A stretch of DNA of 6,432 nt. It comes from Chitinophagales bacterium. GTDB lineage: Bacteria > Bacteroidota > Bacteroidia > Chitinophagales > Chitinophagaceae. A program made the translations under genes and the position numbers. The DNA lies in the NCBI GenBank assembly GCA_013297585.1, contig JAAFHG010000223.1, positions 1 through 6,432 on the forward strand, written 5' to 3'. Of this stretch, positions 1-6,016 are shown piece by piece; position 1 is the stretch's first letter; each line of letters starts with the position of its first letter. The notes beneath the pieces were generated by a model, which saw only the letters and a list, made by a program, of their open reading frames with translations, did not search any database and was not told the DNA's origin.

Positions 1-1
1 A

Positions 2-2065
2 AAAATTGATGAGGCACAGCAAAATATTGTTCGCCTTACTAGCAATAATGATAGCATTTTAAAGGCTTCTAATGATGAAAGTATTAACCAGCAAGTGTAT
101 CAAATACTTTACAGGCGCATTAATAACTTACAAGCAAAAGTTGAGCTTGATAGCACCATTTTAAATAATGATAAATTTATATGGCTACGAAGTATAGAAG
201 ATTTACTTGCCGATTTTACCAATTACTACAAGCTACGTGTCATTAAAACCATTATGCTTGGCGATGTAATATTGGCTTATGAGCAATGTATGAAACTGCA
301 ACTGAACAAAAAATCTATTGCACCCATCATTATAGCAAATGAGCTGGAAGTTTCTAGTATTTTAACCCGAAATATAGCATTTAAAAATAATATCTGTATA
401 CAAGCCTGTAAAGACGAACTGGTGTTAAAACAGTGTAAGCGCAATCCAACTAAAATATTAAAAATATTACAAGATAACTTACAAGTACCATTTGCTGATA
501 GCTTGATAATTGCTGAAGCTTACCGTGATCAAGAGCAATTATATAATTACGCATCTGGCGCTACACCTTTGGGCTATAAAATACAATCGGTAAACGAGCC
601 GCTGGTAAAAACGATCGGTTTACTCGCTCTAATGAACTCAGGCCGGGTTTATTTTCCATTTTTAGATGAATTATACCGAAATAAAATTTCGCTTGACTCG
701 CTTACGAAACTTAAAAACGATCCTGATGGTTATTACAAATTATTAGTAAAAACAGAAATTGATTATACTAATAGAATGCAACATGGTGATACGCCCCTAG
801 TAAAGAAAGTATTAACCGAAAAACTGAAAGCGAAAGGGATAGAAAACTATATTGATACCATTAATGGATTGCACGATGAGCGCAGCGATGTCGTAAGATT
901 TAAACGCATAGAAAAACTATCGCCTACCGAATTGTATTACTTGTGTGTATTAAGCGAGCAAGAAATTTACACCAGCAGTTACCTAGGTGTGTATAAGCGC
1001 ATTTTTGAGCGCATGAGTGCGCCGCGAGGCGATAGTTTGTTACAAGCAGTACATTACGATTATTACAAGAAGTTTCTTAAAATGGCTTCTGCATACAACA
1101 CACTTACCGATTTTTTAAAGCGGATGGATGAAAGCGAAGCCAATACCATGATGCGCAATTTTGTTACAGGTTTAGAAACAACTAGAACATTAGAAGACGC
1201 TGTAGATGTTGCAGATAGCTACGCCAGTATTGTAGATCCAAAACTGCAAAAACTAATACTAGAGCAAATACAAAAAAACTTAGCAGTTGCTACTACCAAT
1301 GAAAATGCAAGAGGTGAGAATATTTACAACTTACTCAATACTATTTTCTTGTCGATGGATCCTGCGAATAATATAGATGTAAGTGAAAAACTAGGTATTA
1401 ACCCGGTATTTAAAATGCCAATTGCTTTGCTGAAAGACAGTACTAATCGCATTATTATTCAGCAGTTTTTTTATGGGGATAAAGATGGCAACAATGTATT
1501 TAATACTTTCTTGGCCAATTTTAGAAATGCGAATTGGAAAATAATTAATAAACCAGAATGGGTAGAGGTAGTATCTGTTAAAGGTACAAATATTAAAATA
1601 TATGCAAACAAACCGTTAGATGAGTTGCAAGATTTAGATGCACAAGCACAGGCGCATTTAGGCAACTATTTAGATTCCCTACAACTAGAGCCAACCGTAG
1701 TTATTCATCGTGGGCATAGTTATTTTGTAAAAAGCACAATTACCCAGCTAGCATCATCGGCCAAGGTAGTGTTACTGGGCAGTTGTGGCGGTTACCAAAG
1801 TTTAAACGATGTATTAAAGCGTACTACGCAAGCACAAATTATTTCGTCGAAACAAGTAGGCACAGGCGTTATAAACCAAGGTTTAATTAATAAAATAACA
1901 GACGAACTACGAAACGGTAAAGACTTAAACTGGCCAGAATTGTGGAAGGGGTTTGGAGTACAATTTAAGGGTGGAAACAAAGAAAAATTTGACGATTACG
2001 TACCGCCACATAAAAACCTTGGCGCCATATTTATAATAGCTTACAATAAAGCGAGTGACATGTAG
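2..2065 (+). CDS. Large protein of unknown function with C-terminal clan CD (caspase/CHAT/separase-like) peptidase-like domain, 5' partial
   Basis: The frame is open from the left edge, with no stop between position 2 and the TAG at 2063, which is followed at once by TAA. The true start is therefore upstream; the GTG at 95 is only the first start-like codon inside the gene. About 687 residues are visible. The first ~450 look mainly helical and match no repeat family I can name. A mixed region follows, with a YGDKDG motif and a KIYANKPLDE segment. The last ~130 residues have a hydrophobic strand ending in HRGHSY (codons 1706-1723), a second strand ending in LLGSCGGY (Cys codon 1784), and then a strand, IISSKQVG, and an amphipathic helix before GKDLNWPELW. 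This order of His strand, Cys strand, xxSxxxV strand and helix is that of clan CD peptidases. The fold is inferred; substrate, activity and localisation are unknown. I recall similar uncharacterised large proteins in Bacteroidota, unverified. Confidence 0.85.
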   Translation, partial: KIDEAQQNIVRLTSNNDSILKASNDESINQQVYQILYRRINNLQAKVELDSTILNNDKFIWLRSIEDLLADFTNYYKLRVIKTIMLGDVILAYEQCMKLQLNKKSIAPIIIANELEVSSILTRNIAFKNNICIQACKDELVLKQCKRNPTKILKILQDNLQVPFADSLIIAEAYRDQEQLYNYASGATPLGYKIQSVNEPLVKTIGLLALMNSGRVYFPFLDELYRNKISLDSLTKLKNDPDGYYKLLVKTEIDYTNRMQHGDTPLVKKVLTEKLKAKGIENYIDTINGLHDERSDVVRFKRIEKLSPTELYYLCVLSEQEIYTSSYLGVYKRIFERMSAPRGDSLLQAVHYDYYKKFLKMASAYNTLTDFLKRMDESEANTMMRNFVTGLETTRTLEDAVDVADSYASIVDPKLQKLILEQIQKNLAVATTNENARGENIYNLLNTIFLSMDPANNIDVSEKLGINPVFKMPIALLKDSTNRIIIQQFFYGDKDGNNVFNTFLANFRNANWKIINKPEWVEVVSVKGTNIKIYANKPLDELQDLDAQAQAHLGNYLDSLQLEPTVVIHRGHSYFVKSTITQLASSAKVVLLGSCGGYQSLNDVLKRTTQAQIISSKQVGTGVINQGLINKITDELRNGKDLNWPELWKGFGVQFKGGNKEKFDDYVPPHKNLGAIFIIAYNKASDM

Positions 2066-2118
2066 TAACGAGTTATTGCTAAATATGCTTAACTTGTTTT
2101 CTTATAAATTAAGTAACT

Positions 2119-2481
2119 ATGGATGTGGAATCTTTGAGAGAATATTGTTTAGATAAACCGTTTGTTGAAGAAGGTTTTCCTTTTGGGCCAGAAACATTGG
2201 TATTTAAAGTTGGCGGTAAATTATTTTTACTAATAGGTCTTGATAGTGAAGACTTTAGGTTTAATATAAAATGCCACCCAGATAGAATAGAACAATTGCG
2301 TGCAGATTTTGATTGTGTACAACCAGCTTTTCATCAAAATAAAAAACACTGGAACACCATTGTACCAGATGGCTCGGTAAGTAACAAGCAGCTACAACAA
2401 TGGATTGATGAATCGTACGAATTGGTATTTGAAGGTTTATCTAAAAAAATGAGAGATAGTTTAACCAATTCGTCACAATAA
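2119..2481 (+). CDS. MmcQ/YjbR family (DUF419) protein with CyaY-like fold
   Basis: The protein has 120 residues, the usual length for the MmcQ/YjbR family. It shows the family landmarks in order: FPFGPETLVFKVGGK at about residues 20-34, an NIKCHP segment at 49-54, NKKHWNT at 74-80, and a C-terminal helix with DESYELVFEGLSKKMR. The family is often annotated as DNA-binding because of its double-wing, CyaY-like fold, but its cellular role is poorly defined and no ligand can be read from the sequence. It is predicted to be cytosolic, with no signal peptide or membrane segment. It lies 53 bp after the large gene upstream and 62 bp before the secreted-protein gene, so it could be transcribed alone or with its neighbours. 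The ATG at 2119 is favoured because the N-terminus aligns with the family start; there is no clear Shine-Dalgarno sequence. Confidence 0.92.
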   Translation: MDVESLREYCLDKPFVEEGFPFGPETLVFKVGGKLFLLIGLDSEDFRFNIKCHPDRIEQLRADFDCVQPAFHQNKKHWNTIVPDGSVSNKQLQQWIDESYELVFEGLSKKMRDSLTNSSQ

Positions 2482-2505
2482 TATTTTATGGATTGATATA
2501 ATAGG

Positions 2506-2529
2506 TTGTAAATATTTTATTTATTCTTG
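2506..2529 (+). promoter_or_regulatory. Weak candidate Bacteroidota-type promoter for the secreted-protein gene
   Basis: TATTCTTG at 2522-2529 matches the -7 consensus TAnnTTTG at all but one position. A TTG at 2506-2508 could serve as the -33 element, but the 13-base spacer is shorter than the usual 17 to 23. If used, transcription would start only about 10 bases before the ATG at 2544. The -7 element would then lie in the loop of the inverted repeat at 2508-2542. This is a weak call. Confidence 0.25.
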
Positions 2530-2542
2530 CAAAAATATTTAC
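2508..2542. repeat. Perfect 11-bp inverted repeat abutting a start codon
   Basis: GTAAATATTTT at 2508-2518 is the exact reverse complement of AAAATATTTAC at 2532-2542, with a 13-base interval. The right arm ends one base before the ATG at 2544. On DNA it could be an operator for a dimeric regulator. In RNA it could form an AT-only-core hairpin next to the start codon, but only if transcription begins upstream of 2508. The arms are nearly all A and T, so chance is a real alternative, although an 11-bp perfect match in this position is notable. Confidence 0.55.
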
Positions 2543-2543
2543 C

Positions 2544-3161
2544 ATGAAAAAGCTTTTCCTTTCTGCCGCATTATTTATTACCATCGCTGCCAATGCTCAA
2601 AAAATATCAAAGGATAGCTTGGTAAAACTTATGGCAAATGAAGTGTGTATTGAACTTTCGAAACCAAAAGACAGTAAATCAAAAGGTAAAGACATAGCTA
2701 CTGAGGTTGGTTTAGCCATGCTACCAGTATTTACCAACCATTTAACCGAAATTCAAGAAGCATACGGTTTTACAGAGCTAACTAAAGAAAATGGCTCGAA
2801 GGTAGGTGAAGATATTGGCGGAAAACTTGCTAATACTTGCCCCGCATTTTTAGAATTACTTACACAAAACCCTGAAGCAACGGCCAACTTAATAAGCGGT
2901 AATAAAAATAGTGCAGGTACTTTAGAAGGTACTTTTTTAAAAATAACCAAAAGCGATTTAAGCTATATAGAAATAAAAACTGCATCTGGCAAAATTGAAA
3001 AACTCTATTGGTTAGAATATTTTGAAGGATCTACAGATTTAATAAGTAATCCCTCAAAGCTTAACAGCAAAAAAGTGACAGTAAGCTACTTAGAAAAAGA
3101 AATTTACAAAGCCGCTTTAAACGAATACGTAAAAGTAAAAGTGATTACTGGCTTAGAATAA
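2544..3161 (+). CDS. Secreted protein of unknown function
   Basis: The 205-residue protein begins with a classic Sec signal peptide: MKK, a hydrophobic core at residues 4-16, and an A-N-A cleavage box giving a predicted cut after Ala18, before Gln19. There is no lipobox Cys, so the mature protein should be soluble in the periplasm or exported. The mature part has two halves. Residues ~20-115 look helical and carry the only two cysteines of the mature chain, Cys35 and Cys99 (in NTCPAFLELL), which could form a disulfide. Residues ~120-205 look beta-rich, with a LEGTFLKI strand, an EIKTASGKIEKLYWLEYFEG segment and a KKVTVSYLE strand; this could be a small barrel or OB-like fold, though that is inference. 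I do not recognise a named family. The ATG at 2544 is fixed by the signal peptide. The gene is 31 bp upstream of the GNAT gene. Confidence 0.88.
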   Translation: MKKLFLSAALFITIAANAQKISKDSLVKLMANEVCIELSKPKDSKSKGKDIATEVGLAMLPVFTNHLTEIQEAYGFTELTKENGSKVGEDIGGKLANTCPAFLELLTQNPEATANLISGNKNSAGTLEGTFLKITKSDLSYIEIKTASGKIEKLYWLEYFEGSTDLISNPSKLNSKKVTVSYLEKEIYKAALNEYVKVKVITGLE

Positions 3162-3166
3162 GTTTG
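3159..3166 (+). promoter_or_regulatory. Candidate -7 element (TAAGTTTG) for the GNAT gene
   Basis: TAAGTTTG matches the Bacteroidota -7 consensus TAnnTTTG at every fixed position. Its first three bases are the TAA stop codon of the secreted-protein gene. The predicted start of transcription would be around 3171-3175, giving a leader of about 20 bases before the ATG at 3193. I see no TTG at the expected -33 spacing, so the element could be chance or a weak promoter. Confidence 0.35.
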
Positions 3167-3192
3167 TGCAACAACATTAACACATTGCCATC

Positions 3193-3642
3193 ATGCTACT
3201 ACGCGAAGCAATTACCGCAGATATTGCACAAATGCAAATAGTACGTAACGCTGTAAAAGAAAATACACTATCGAACCCTGCATTGGTTACTGATGCTGAC
3301 TGCGAAGAATTTATAACTAAAAGAGGTAAAGGTTGGGTATATGAAATTAATAATAGCGTTGTAGGTTTTGCTATTGCTGACTTACAATATCACAATATTT
3401 GGGCGCTATTTATACATCCTGATTTTGAGAAGCAAGGTATAGGCAAACAATTGCATAACACGATGATTGATTGGTATTTTAGCCAAACACAAACAACAGT
3501 ATGGCTTGGCACTTCACCTAATACAAGAGCTGCCACTTTTTATAAGCTAATGGGCTGGACAGAAGTAGGCATGAATGGTACTAAAGAACTGAAATTTGAA
3601 ATGACACATCAGCAATGGCAACAGTTACAAGCAATACGCTAA
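3193..3642 (+). CDS. GNAT family N-acetyltransferase
   Basis: This 149-residue protein is a single GNAT domain, a typical length for the family, and is predicted to transfer an acetyl group from acetyl-CoA to an amine. The N-terminal strand and helix start at residue 1 (LLREAITADIAQM). The central strands VVGFAIADLQ (56-65) and NIWALFIHPDFE (68-79) lead into motif A, Q81-G82-I83-G84-K85, the pyrophosphate-binding loop for CoA. Motif B follows with N110 and Y117 in SPNTRAATFYKLMGW, where Y117 is in the position of the usual general acid. The substrate cannot be predicted; the pattern fits small-molecule or peptide acetylating members. The protein is cytosolic. The gene may have its own promoter overlapping the preceding stop codon, or be read through from the secreted-protein gene. 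It converges with the minus-strand ATPase gene, 112 bp away. Confidence 0.93.
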   Translation: MLLREAITADIAQMQIVRNAVKENTLSNPALVTDADCEEFITKRGKGWVYEINNSVVGFAIADLQYHNIWALFIHPDFEKQGIGKQLHNTMIDWYFSQTQTTVWLGTSPNTRAATFYKLMGWTEVGMNGTKELKFEMTHQQWQQLQAIR

Positions 3643-3754
3643 GATAAAAGCTGAATAAAGAAAAAATTGCGGCAGTTAGGTACTTTGTAAACGCAGCATA
3701 AACTTGCAACAAATATCCAATATGTATACTACCGCTGGTTACATAAAAATACTA

Positions 3755-5290
3755 TTACCATAAACTCGTTTTCTTGCTACTTCTACCACCTAAACCCAAA
3801 GCACCCAACAAGCTACGTGTGATAATACTAGCTGCTGTACGACCCACTTGCTTTATAATTGGATTATCTAAAAAACTCTCAACTTTTTCAGCTGTGGTGT
3901 TAGTGGCAGGCTTTTCTTCTTCTGTTTTTTTAGCGGCTTCTTCTAGCTTGGCTGTGAGTATTTCGTAAGCACTTTCGCTGTCAATTGCCTCGGCATATTT
4001 GCGGGCAATTTTACTACTAGCAACAAGGCTATCAATTTCGCCATCGGTTAAAATATCCATACGGCTGCTTGGTGGGCATAGCATGGTGTGAACCAAAGGT
4101 GTAGGCACGCCTTTCTCGTTAAGTAAGGTTACAAAAGCCTCGCCAATACCAAGCTGGGTAAGCAATTCATCAGTTTTATAGAAATCTGTTTCAGGGAAAT
4201 TTTCAGCCGCTTGCTTAATAGTTTTTCTATCTGCAGCGGTAAATGCACGTAAGGCATGTTGCACTTTTAAACCTAGTTGACTTAAAATAGCTGCGGGTAC
4301 ATCTTGCGGATTTTGCGTACAGAAAAAGATGCCAATACCTTTACTACGAATGAGTTTGATAACAGTTTCTATTTGCTGTAACAAGGCTTCGCTTGCTTCG
4401 TTGAATACCAAATGGGCTTCATCAATTATTAATACCAACTTGGGCTTGTCAAGGTCGCCTTCTTCTGGGCAAATGGCATACAATTCTGCCAATAACTGCA
4501 ACATAAAAGTTGAGAATAGCTTTGGTCTATCCTGCATTTCGGTAACACGCAGAATGTTAATCATGCCCTTGCCTTCATCGTTAATGCGCATTAAATCTTC
4601 TACCTCAAAACTTTTCTCGCCAAAAAACACATCTGCACCTTGCTGTTGCAGTTCTATTACTTTACGCAAAATAGTACCGGTACTTGTGGTAGATATTTTA
4701 CCGTAGCTTTTTTCCAATTCTGCCTTGCCTTCATCACCAATGTATTGCAGCACTTTTATAAAATCTTTCAAGTCTAGCAACGGCATTTTATTATCGTCGC
4801 AATACTTAAATATCATGGCTACAAGGCCACCTTGTGTATCGTTTAAACCTAAAATTTTACTTAATAAAATAGGGCCAAATTCACTTACAGTTGCACGTAG
4901 TTTCACACCTTTACCATTACTTAACGTCATTAACTCTACAGGAAAGGCTGCTGGTTGATAAGTGACATTTAGTTTAGCGCATCGGTCTGCGATTTTATCA
5001 TTTACCGTACCTGCTGCAGCAATACCGCTTAAGTCGCCTTTAATATCCATTAGCACCACAGGAACGCTATTATTACTAAGCTGTTCGCTAATCATTTGTA
5101 GGGTTTTGGTTTTACCTGTACCAGTTGCACCAGCAATAAGACCATGGCGGTTCATGGTTTTTAGCGGCAAAAACACATCTGCACCAGTTACTACTTCACC
5201 ATCTAAAATGGCACAGCCAATTTTTACATGTTCGCCTTTAAAAGTATAACCAGCTTTTACAGCTTCTAATAATTGGTCAGTAGTTGGCAT
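3755..5290 (-). CDS. yjgR: HerA-like P-loop ATPase, YjgR/DUF853 family
   Basis: The 511-residue protein matches Escherichia coli YjgR in length and order of motifs. After MNRHGLIAGATGTGKT comes the Walker A motif at residues 54-61. An MDIKGDLSG segment follows at 81-89, then RATVSEFGP at 132-140 and LGLNDTQ at 147-153. The Walker B motif is IIDEAH at 288-293, and a CTQNPQDVP sensor segment lies near 324-332. QHALRAFT and ESAYE, typical of the family, appear further on. The C-terminal ~70 residues are a charged, Lys/Glu/Thr-rich linker followed by a hydrophobic and Gly-rich tail ending GRSSKKTSLW. The family belongs to the HerA/FtsK ATPases, which often form hexamers and act on DNA or protein, but the function of YjgR is not established. 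No nuclease partner such as NurA is adjacent here. A TATCTTTC on the minus strand (5314-5307) is a near match to a -7 element but lacks a partner. Confidence 0.96.
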   Translation of the reverse strand: MPTTDQLLEAVKAGYTFKGEHVKIGCAILDGEVVTGADVFLPLKTMNRHGLIAGATGTGKTKTLQMISEQLSNNSVPVVLMDIKGDLSGIAAAGTVNDKIADRCAKLNVTYQPAAFPVELMTLSNGKGVKLRATVSEFGPILLSKILGLNDTQGGLVAMIFKYCDDNKMPLLDLKDFIKVLQYIGDEGKAELEKSYGKISTTSTGTILRKVIELQQQGADVFFGEKSFEVEDLMRINDEGKGMINILRVTEMQDRPKLFSTFMLQLLAELYAICPEEGDLDKPKLVLIIDEAHLVFNEASEALLQQIETVIKLIRSKGIGIFFCTQNPQDVPAAILSQLGLKVQHALRAFTAADRKTIKQAAENFPETDFYKTDELLTQLGIGEAFVTLLNEKGVPTPLVHTMLCPPSSRMDILTDGEIDSLVASSKIARKYAEAIDSESAYEILTAKLEEAAKKTEEEKPATNTTAEKVESFLDNPIIKQVGRTAASIITRSLLGALGLGGRSSKKTSLW

Positions 5291-5358
5291 GAGTTAAAAT
5301 TTTGGCGAAAGATAATAAAAGCCCGAGAAGAAAATAAAAAATTGAAAAAAGGTTATTT

Positions 5359-5377
5359 TTTATTGATTATCAATAAA
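5359..5377. promoter_or_regulatory. Perfect 19-nt dyad, candidate operator
   Basis: The sequence TTTATTGATTATCAATAAA is a perfect inverted repeat with 9-bp arms around one central T. It lies in the 121-bp gap between the divergent ATPase and membrane-protein genes, 34 bp before the ATG at 5412 and 68 bp before the ATPase start. Its left arm contains the TTG that best serves as the -33 element of the plus-strand promoter, so a bound protein would block polymerase. A small HTH regulator is the natural candidate but none is visible in the window. The low GC content weakens the statistical case. Confidence 0.6.
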
Positions 5378-5391
5378 TATTTATAGTTTTG
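5363..5391 (+). promoter_or_regulatory. Bacteroidota-type promoter of the DUF2975 operon
   Basis: TTG at 5363-5365 and TAGTTTTG at 5384-5391 are separated by 18 bases. This agrees with the TTG, N17-23, TAnnTTTG arrangement of the primary sigma factor in this phylum, and the -7 element matches at every fixed position. Transcription would begin near 5396-5400, leaving a leader of roughly 12 to 16 bases before the ATG at 5412. It is the best promoter match in the window. Confidence 0.6.
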
Positions 5392-5411
5392 AGTTCAATA
5401 ACATAGTAACT

Positions 5412-6014
5412 ATGAAAAAGTGGCAAATAACTACTTGGTATGTATACTTAATGGGGTTAGCCTTGTTAGTATCTAATGTGATGGCAATGTATGACACCCT
5501 ATTCAAAGATGATTACACGATTACATCGCCAGTGAAAGCCTATTTGTATCAACATCGTATCAATAATATTGAGTTGGAACAATACCAAAACGCAAGCGTT
5601 GTACAAAGTCAAACTGTTATTAAAATTGAACATCCAACTATCTGGCAGCGTATCTTTTGGCCTAATACAAACGGTGGCGATTTCATTATTCAACAACTAT
5701 ACTTTGTAAGTAGTATTTGCTTTTTGTGGATTTTGGTTTTACTCAAAAATCATTACAATCCATTTGTAACAAACTTGTCTAAACCATTATCTATAGCAGC
5801 ATTCACTACAATGATTATTGCTATTATCTGCGAGGTCAGAAAACACTTTATAAATAGTGAAATCGAACAATTGACTAGAGATAATTTCTCTTACGATAAA
5901 TATGGTAATTGGAATTATTCATATCTCATTTGGGCAGGTATTTTTTTATTAATTGTACTAAACTGGTACCAAAAAGCCTACAATCTTCAAGAAGAACAAG
6001 ACTTAACCATTTAA
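5412..6014 (+). CDS. DUF2975-like four-helix membrane protein
   Basis: The 200-residue protein has four likely membrane segments, at about residues 9-26, 96-111, 126-141 and 169-186. A polar loop of ~65 residues lies between the first two, probably outside the cytoplasm. Two landmarks point to DUF2975: NPFVTNLSKPL at 116-126, like the family's G-x-P-F-x-x-x-N-x-x-x-L segment after the second helix, and the C-terminal tail NLQEEQDLTI, which resembles the typical L-K-E-E-x-D-L-T ending. The function of the family is not established; its members commonly sit next to a small XRE-type regulator. The gene starts a probable operon: its TAA stop is 2 bp before the ATG of a second gene with the same architecture. 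A promoter and an overlapping dyad lie just upstream. The DUF2975 assignment rests on motif memory and should be confirmed by profile search. Confidence 0.8.
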   Translation: MKKWQITTWYVYLMGLALLVSNVMAMYDTLFKDDYTITSPVKAYLYQHRINNIELEQYQNASVVQSQTVIKIEHPTIWQRIFWPNTNGGDFIIQQLYFVSSICFLWILVLLKNHYNPFVTNLSKPLSIAAFTTMIIAIICEVRKHFINSEIEQLTRDNFSYDKYGNWNYSYLIWAGIFLLIVLNWYQKAYNLQEEQDLTI

Positions 6015-6016
6015 CC

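Noticed and set aside
95..97. GTG as the start codon of the first gene
   Set aside because: The same frame is open without a stop back to position 2, so the gene most likely begins upstream of the window and this GTG is an internal Val codon.
1471..1980. Two minus-strand open frames of about 63 codons inside the first gene
   Set aside because: They lie opposite the conserved C-terminal part of the large protein and show no recognisable protein features.
2753..2950. Minus-strand 65-codon open frame inside the secreted-protein gene
   Set aside because: It is antisense to a gene with a clear signal peptide and has no motifs of its own.
3643..3754. Terminator between the convergent GNAT and ATPase genes
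   Set aside because: The only pairing seen is GCGGCAGT with ACTACCGC, with one mismatch and a loop of more than 50 bases and no T run, so no intrinsic terminator is supported.
228..3820. 13-base direct repeat ACAAGCTACGTGT at 228-240 and 3808-3820
   Set aside because: The copies lie in unrelated coding regions on differing frames and strands, without extension at either end; chance is the simplest explanation.
3774..5249. Several plus-strand open frames of 64 to 125 codons opposite the ATPase gene
   Set aside because: They are antisense to a strongly recognised gene, have Ser- and Leu-rich sequences typical of reversed coding DNA, and show no family motifs.
2112..5414. Shared AGTAACTATG at the starts of the YjbR gene (2112-2121) and the first DUF2975-like gene (5405-5414)
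   Set aside because: Seven shared bases before two ATG codons are too few to claim a common translation or regulatory signal, and the sequence further upstream differs.
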